Shown here: piece by piece, positions 63,068 through 64,000 of the stretch
Numbering within the stretch: position 1 is the stretch's first letter
Layout of the letters: the number at the start of each line of letters is the position of its first letter
Assembly: GCF_015624425.1 (NCBI RefSeq)
Contig: NZ_CP049919.1
Span: 5,946,586 to 6,010,585 of the forward strand
Reading direction: 5' to 3'
From: Roseateles sp. DAIF2
GTDB taxonomy: Bacteria > Pseudomonadota > Gammaproteobacteria > Burkholderiales > Burkholderiaceae_C
DNA length: 64,000 bases
The notes under the pieces: generated by a model
The model's input: the letters and a program-made list of their open reading frames with translations, nothing else
What the model was told of the DNA's origin: nothing
The model's database searches: none
Made by a program: the position numbers and the translations under genes

Positions 63068-63576
63068 GGCGTGGCCGGGTTGGCCGGCGGACGCGGCGGC
63101 CGGGTCAGCTTGTGCACCAGCTGCGCCAGTTCGGCATGCACCACCCGGCGCAGGGCCTCGGAGGCGGCGCTGGGGAACTGCTGGCGATCGAAGGGCGCGC
63201 GCAGGCGCACCACCCAGAGGCCGGGCGGCAATGCCTTGCCCGCCTCGGCCTCGATCGAGGCGAAAGCGGCGCGGATCTGGCGCTTGAGCAGGGAGCGGGT
63301 CACGGCGCGGCGCGCATGGCGCTTGGGCACCACCATGCCCAGCCAGCAGCCCTGCGGCGGCACCGGTTCCTTGACGGTTCCGGGCGAGTCATCCACAGCG
63401 ATGTGGACGACCGGTGCAGCAACTGTTGATAACTCGGCCTGCGCTGTGGATAAGCGCCGGCCGGGCAGGCTGGGCGGGGCCGCGACATGATGAGCGGCGA
63501 AATGGGCGCTGCGCGCCCGGCTGGGGGTACCCAGCACGCGCTCGAAGTCGGCCGATCGCAGGATGCGGCCGATCAC
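63064..63576 (-). CDS. rnpA: Ribonuclease P protein component RnpA, with a DnaA-box-bearing insertion
   Basis: This is the protein subunit of RNase P, trimming 5' leaders of tRNAs. At 170 residues it is longer than the common 115-140. The conserved core is LGMVVPKRHARRAVTRSLLK followed by RQIRAAF. An insertion of about 35 residues (from PGRRLSTAQAELSTVAAPVV to GTVKEPVPPQG) lies in the first third; the DNA under it holds several DnaA-box-like sites. The start is a GTG at 63576, 17 bases after the rpmH stop. Confidence 0.93.
   Translation of the reverse strand: MIGRILRSADFERVLGTPSRARSAHFAAHHVAAPPSLPGRRLSTAQAELSTVAAPVVHIAVDDSPGTVKEPVPPQGCWLGMVVPKRHARRAVTRSLLKRQIRAAFASIEAEAGKALPPGLWVVRLRAPFDRQQFPSAASEALRRVVHAELAQLVHKLTRPPRPPANPATP
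63389..63453. promoter_or_regulatory. Cluster of DnaA-box-like sites inside rnpA
   Basis: TGTGGATAA (63445-63453) is a perfect 9-mer (TTATCCACA on the minus strand). TGTTGATAA (63424-63432) and TCATCCACA (63389-63397) each differ from the consensus at one position. Three sites within 65 bases are not expected by chance in DNA of this base composition. They lie in the coding sequence of the RnpA insertion. Confidence 0.65.
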
Positions 63577-63593
63577 GGTCTTGTCGTCCCGAC

Positions 63594-63728
63594 TTAGACG
63601 GCCAGGCGCTTGCGGCCCTTGGCGCGGCGTGCGTTGATCACGGCACGGCCGCCACGGGTCTTCATGCGCACCAGGAAGCCATGGGTACGGGCGCGACGGG
63701 TCTTGGAAGCTTGGTAAGTGCGTTTCAT
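63594..63728 (-). CDS. rpmH: 50S ribosomal protein L34
   Basis: This 44-residue basic ribosomal protein reads [20 protein letters not shown] onward and ends AKGRKRLAV, the standard L34 sequence. It is the first gene of the leftward origin block (rpmH-rnpA-yidD-yidC). The start is the ATG at 63728, the stop the TAA at 63594. A ribosome-binding AGGTTCC-type purine stretch sits just upstream. Confidence 0.97.
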   Translation of the reverse strand: MKRTYQASKTRRARTHGFLVRMKTRGGRAVINARRAKGRKRLAV

Positions 63729-64000
63729 GTTGGAACCTCTAAAGGCGTCTAATCAATGCGAAGAGCGCTAACAGCGCCTGGGGGCTCCGGACAAGAAACG
63801 CCTGCGGTCGCCCAACGGTCGGTTAGCTCGGAGGTCACGGCCTGGCACTCGCGTGCAGGGCCCGCACCGGTCAGCGCCACCTGAAAAACAGGCAACACCC
63901 GCGACCGGCACCCGCGCGCCACAACCTCCAGCGCCCGGAAAACCTGCAATTACACCAAAAATCGCCCGGACGGTCAACGCACCGCAGTGGACAAGTCGGG
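63729..64000. other. Intergenic region upstream of rpmH, leading to dnaA beyond the window
   Basis: There is no gene here. The right part holds the rpmH promoter; the left 200 bases form the rpmH leader. The A/T-richer patch at 63940-63965 is the only one. In Burkholderiales this space plus the next few hundred bases usually carry the replication origin and dnaA, so part of oriC may lie here, though no consensus DnaA box is visible in the portion shown. Confidence 0.5.
63949..63977 (-). promoter_or_regulatory. Sigma70-type promoter of rpmH
   Basis: On the minus strand TTGACC (63972-63977) and TGTAAT (63949-63954) are spaced by exactly 17 bases, close to consensus. Transcription would start near 63942, giving a leader of about 210 bases before the rpmH start codon. 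Confidence 0.72.

Noticed and set aside
1-64000. CRISPR array, tRNA or rRNA genes, prophage or IS elements
   Set aside because: No regularly spaced repeats, cloverleaf sequences, rRNA segments, integrases or transposases were seen on either strand.

Overview
The window is a stretch of very GC-rich, densely coding bacterial chromosome. Protein content and gene order point to a betaproteobacterium of the order Burkholderiales, most likely the Rubrivivax/Leptothrix/Roseateles group. That placement is an inference from the protein families and from the style of the intergenic repeats. The right end is the conserved replication-origin neighbourhood mnmE-yidC-yidD-rnpA-rpmH, all read leftward, with dnaA expected just beyond position 64000. 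I see no rRNA, tRNA, prophage, IS transposase or CRISPR array.

Layout: 1-2.4 kb is a leftward sulfur block (sbp, ssuE, ssuA cut by the window edge). 2.6-9.6 kb holds a small secreted protein, a multi-PAS hybrid sensor kinase, an unrecognised membrane-anchored protein and a TonB-dependent receptor. 9.7-16.1 kb carries rightward genes for an APC permease, a SNF2/SWIM helicase, a mini thioredoxin and an M17 aminopeptidase. 16.1-24.8 kb is a leftward run marC-creB-creC-creD-GMC oxidoreductase-2Fe2S subunit-molybdopterin subunit. 24.8-26.5 kb has a cobalamin-type binding protein and a membrane protein. 26.7-27.2 kb is a glycine-rich RRM protein with a recognisable promoter and terminator. 27.3-32.7 kb is a DUF5916 outer-membrane-type protein and the kdsD-kdsC-lptC-SDR operon, read leftward. 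32.8-38.4 kb has a PfpI protein, a ribbon-helix-helix protein, glutamate dehydrogenase, a two-gene ABC exporter and two lipoproteins. 38.6-44.7 kb has a KefB-type antiporter, a divergent DUF2182/DUF1326 pair, an exported cyanophycinase-like protein and an acyl-CoA dehydrogenase. 45.1-56.3 kb is a signalling and sugar region: a diguanylate cyclase, a sugar-binding protein fused by overlap to a two-component system, a nucleotidyltransferase, a GNAT enzyme, an MFS sugar transporter and a large TonB-dependent receptor. 56.5-64 kb has apt, a DUF2805 protein, an acyltransferase and the origin-side block.

The most unusual material is non-coding. Three dispersed copies of one repeat (about 13937, 24054 and 60841) preserve the same three stems although the stem sequences differ, which is covariation. 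A 271-bp palindromic MITE-like element sits on the stop codon of the acyl-CoA dehydrogenase gene. A 143-bp imperfect palindrome sits on the stop codon of the 56-kb TonB receptor gene. The 46.6-47.3 kb gap holds nested inverted repeats, a junction of hairpins with GNRA loops, and a leftward intrinsic terminator with no gene in front of it, so it may encode a small RNA. DnaA-box-like sites lie inside an insertion in rnpA, and a CreB-type direct repeat lies upstream of creD.
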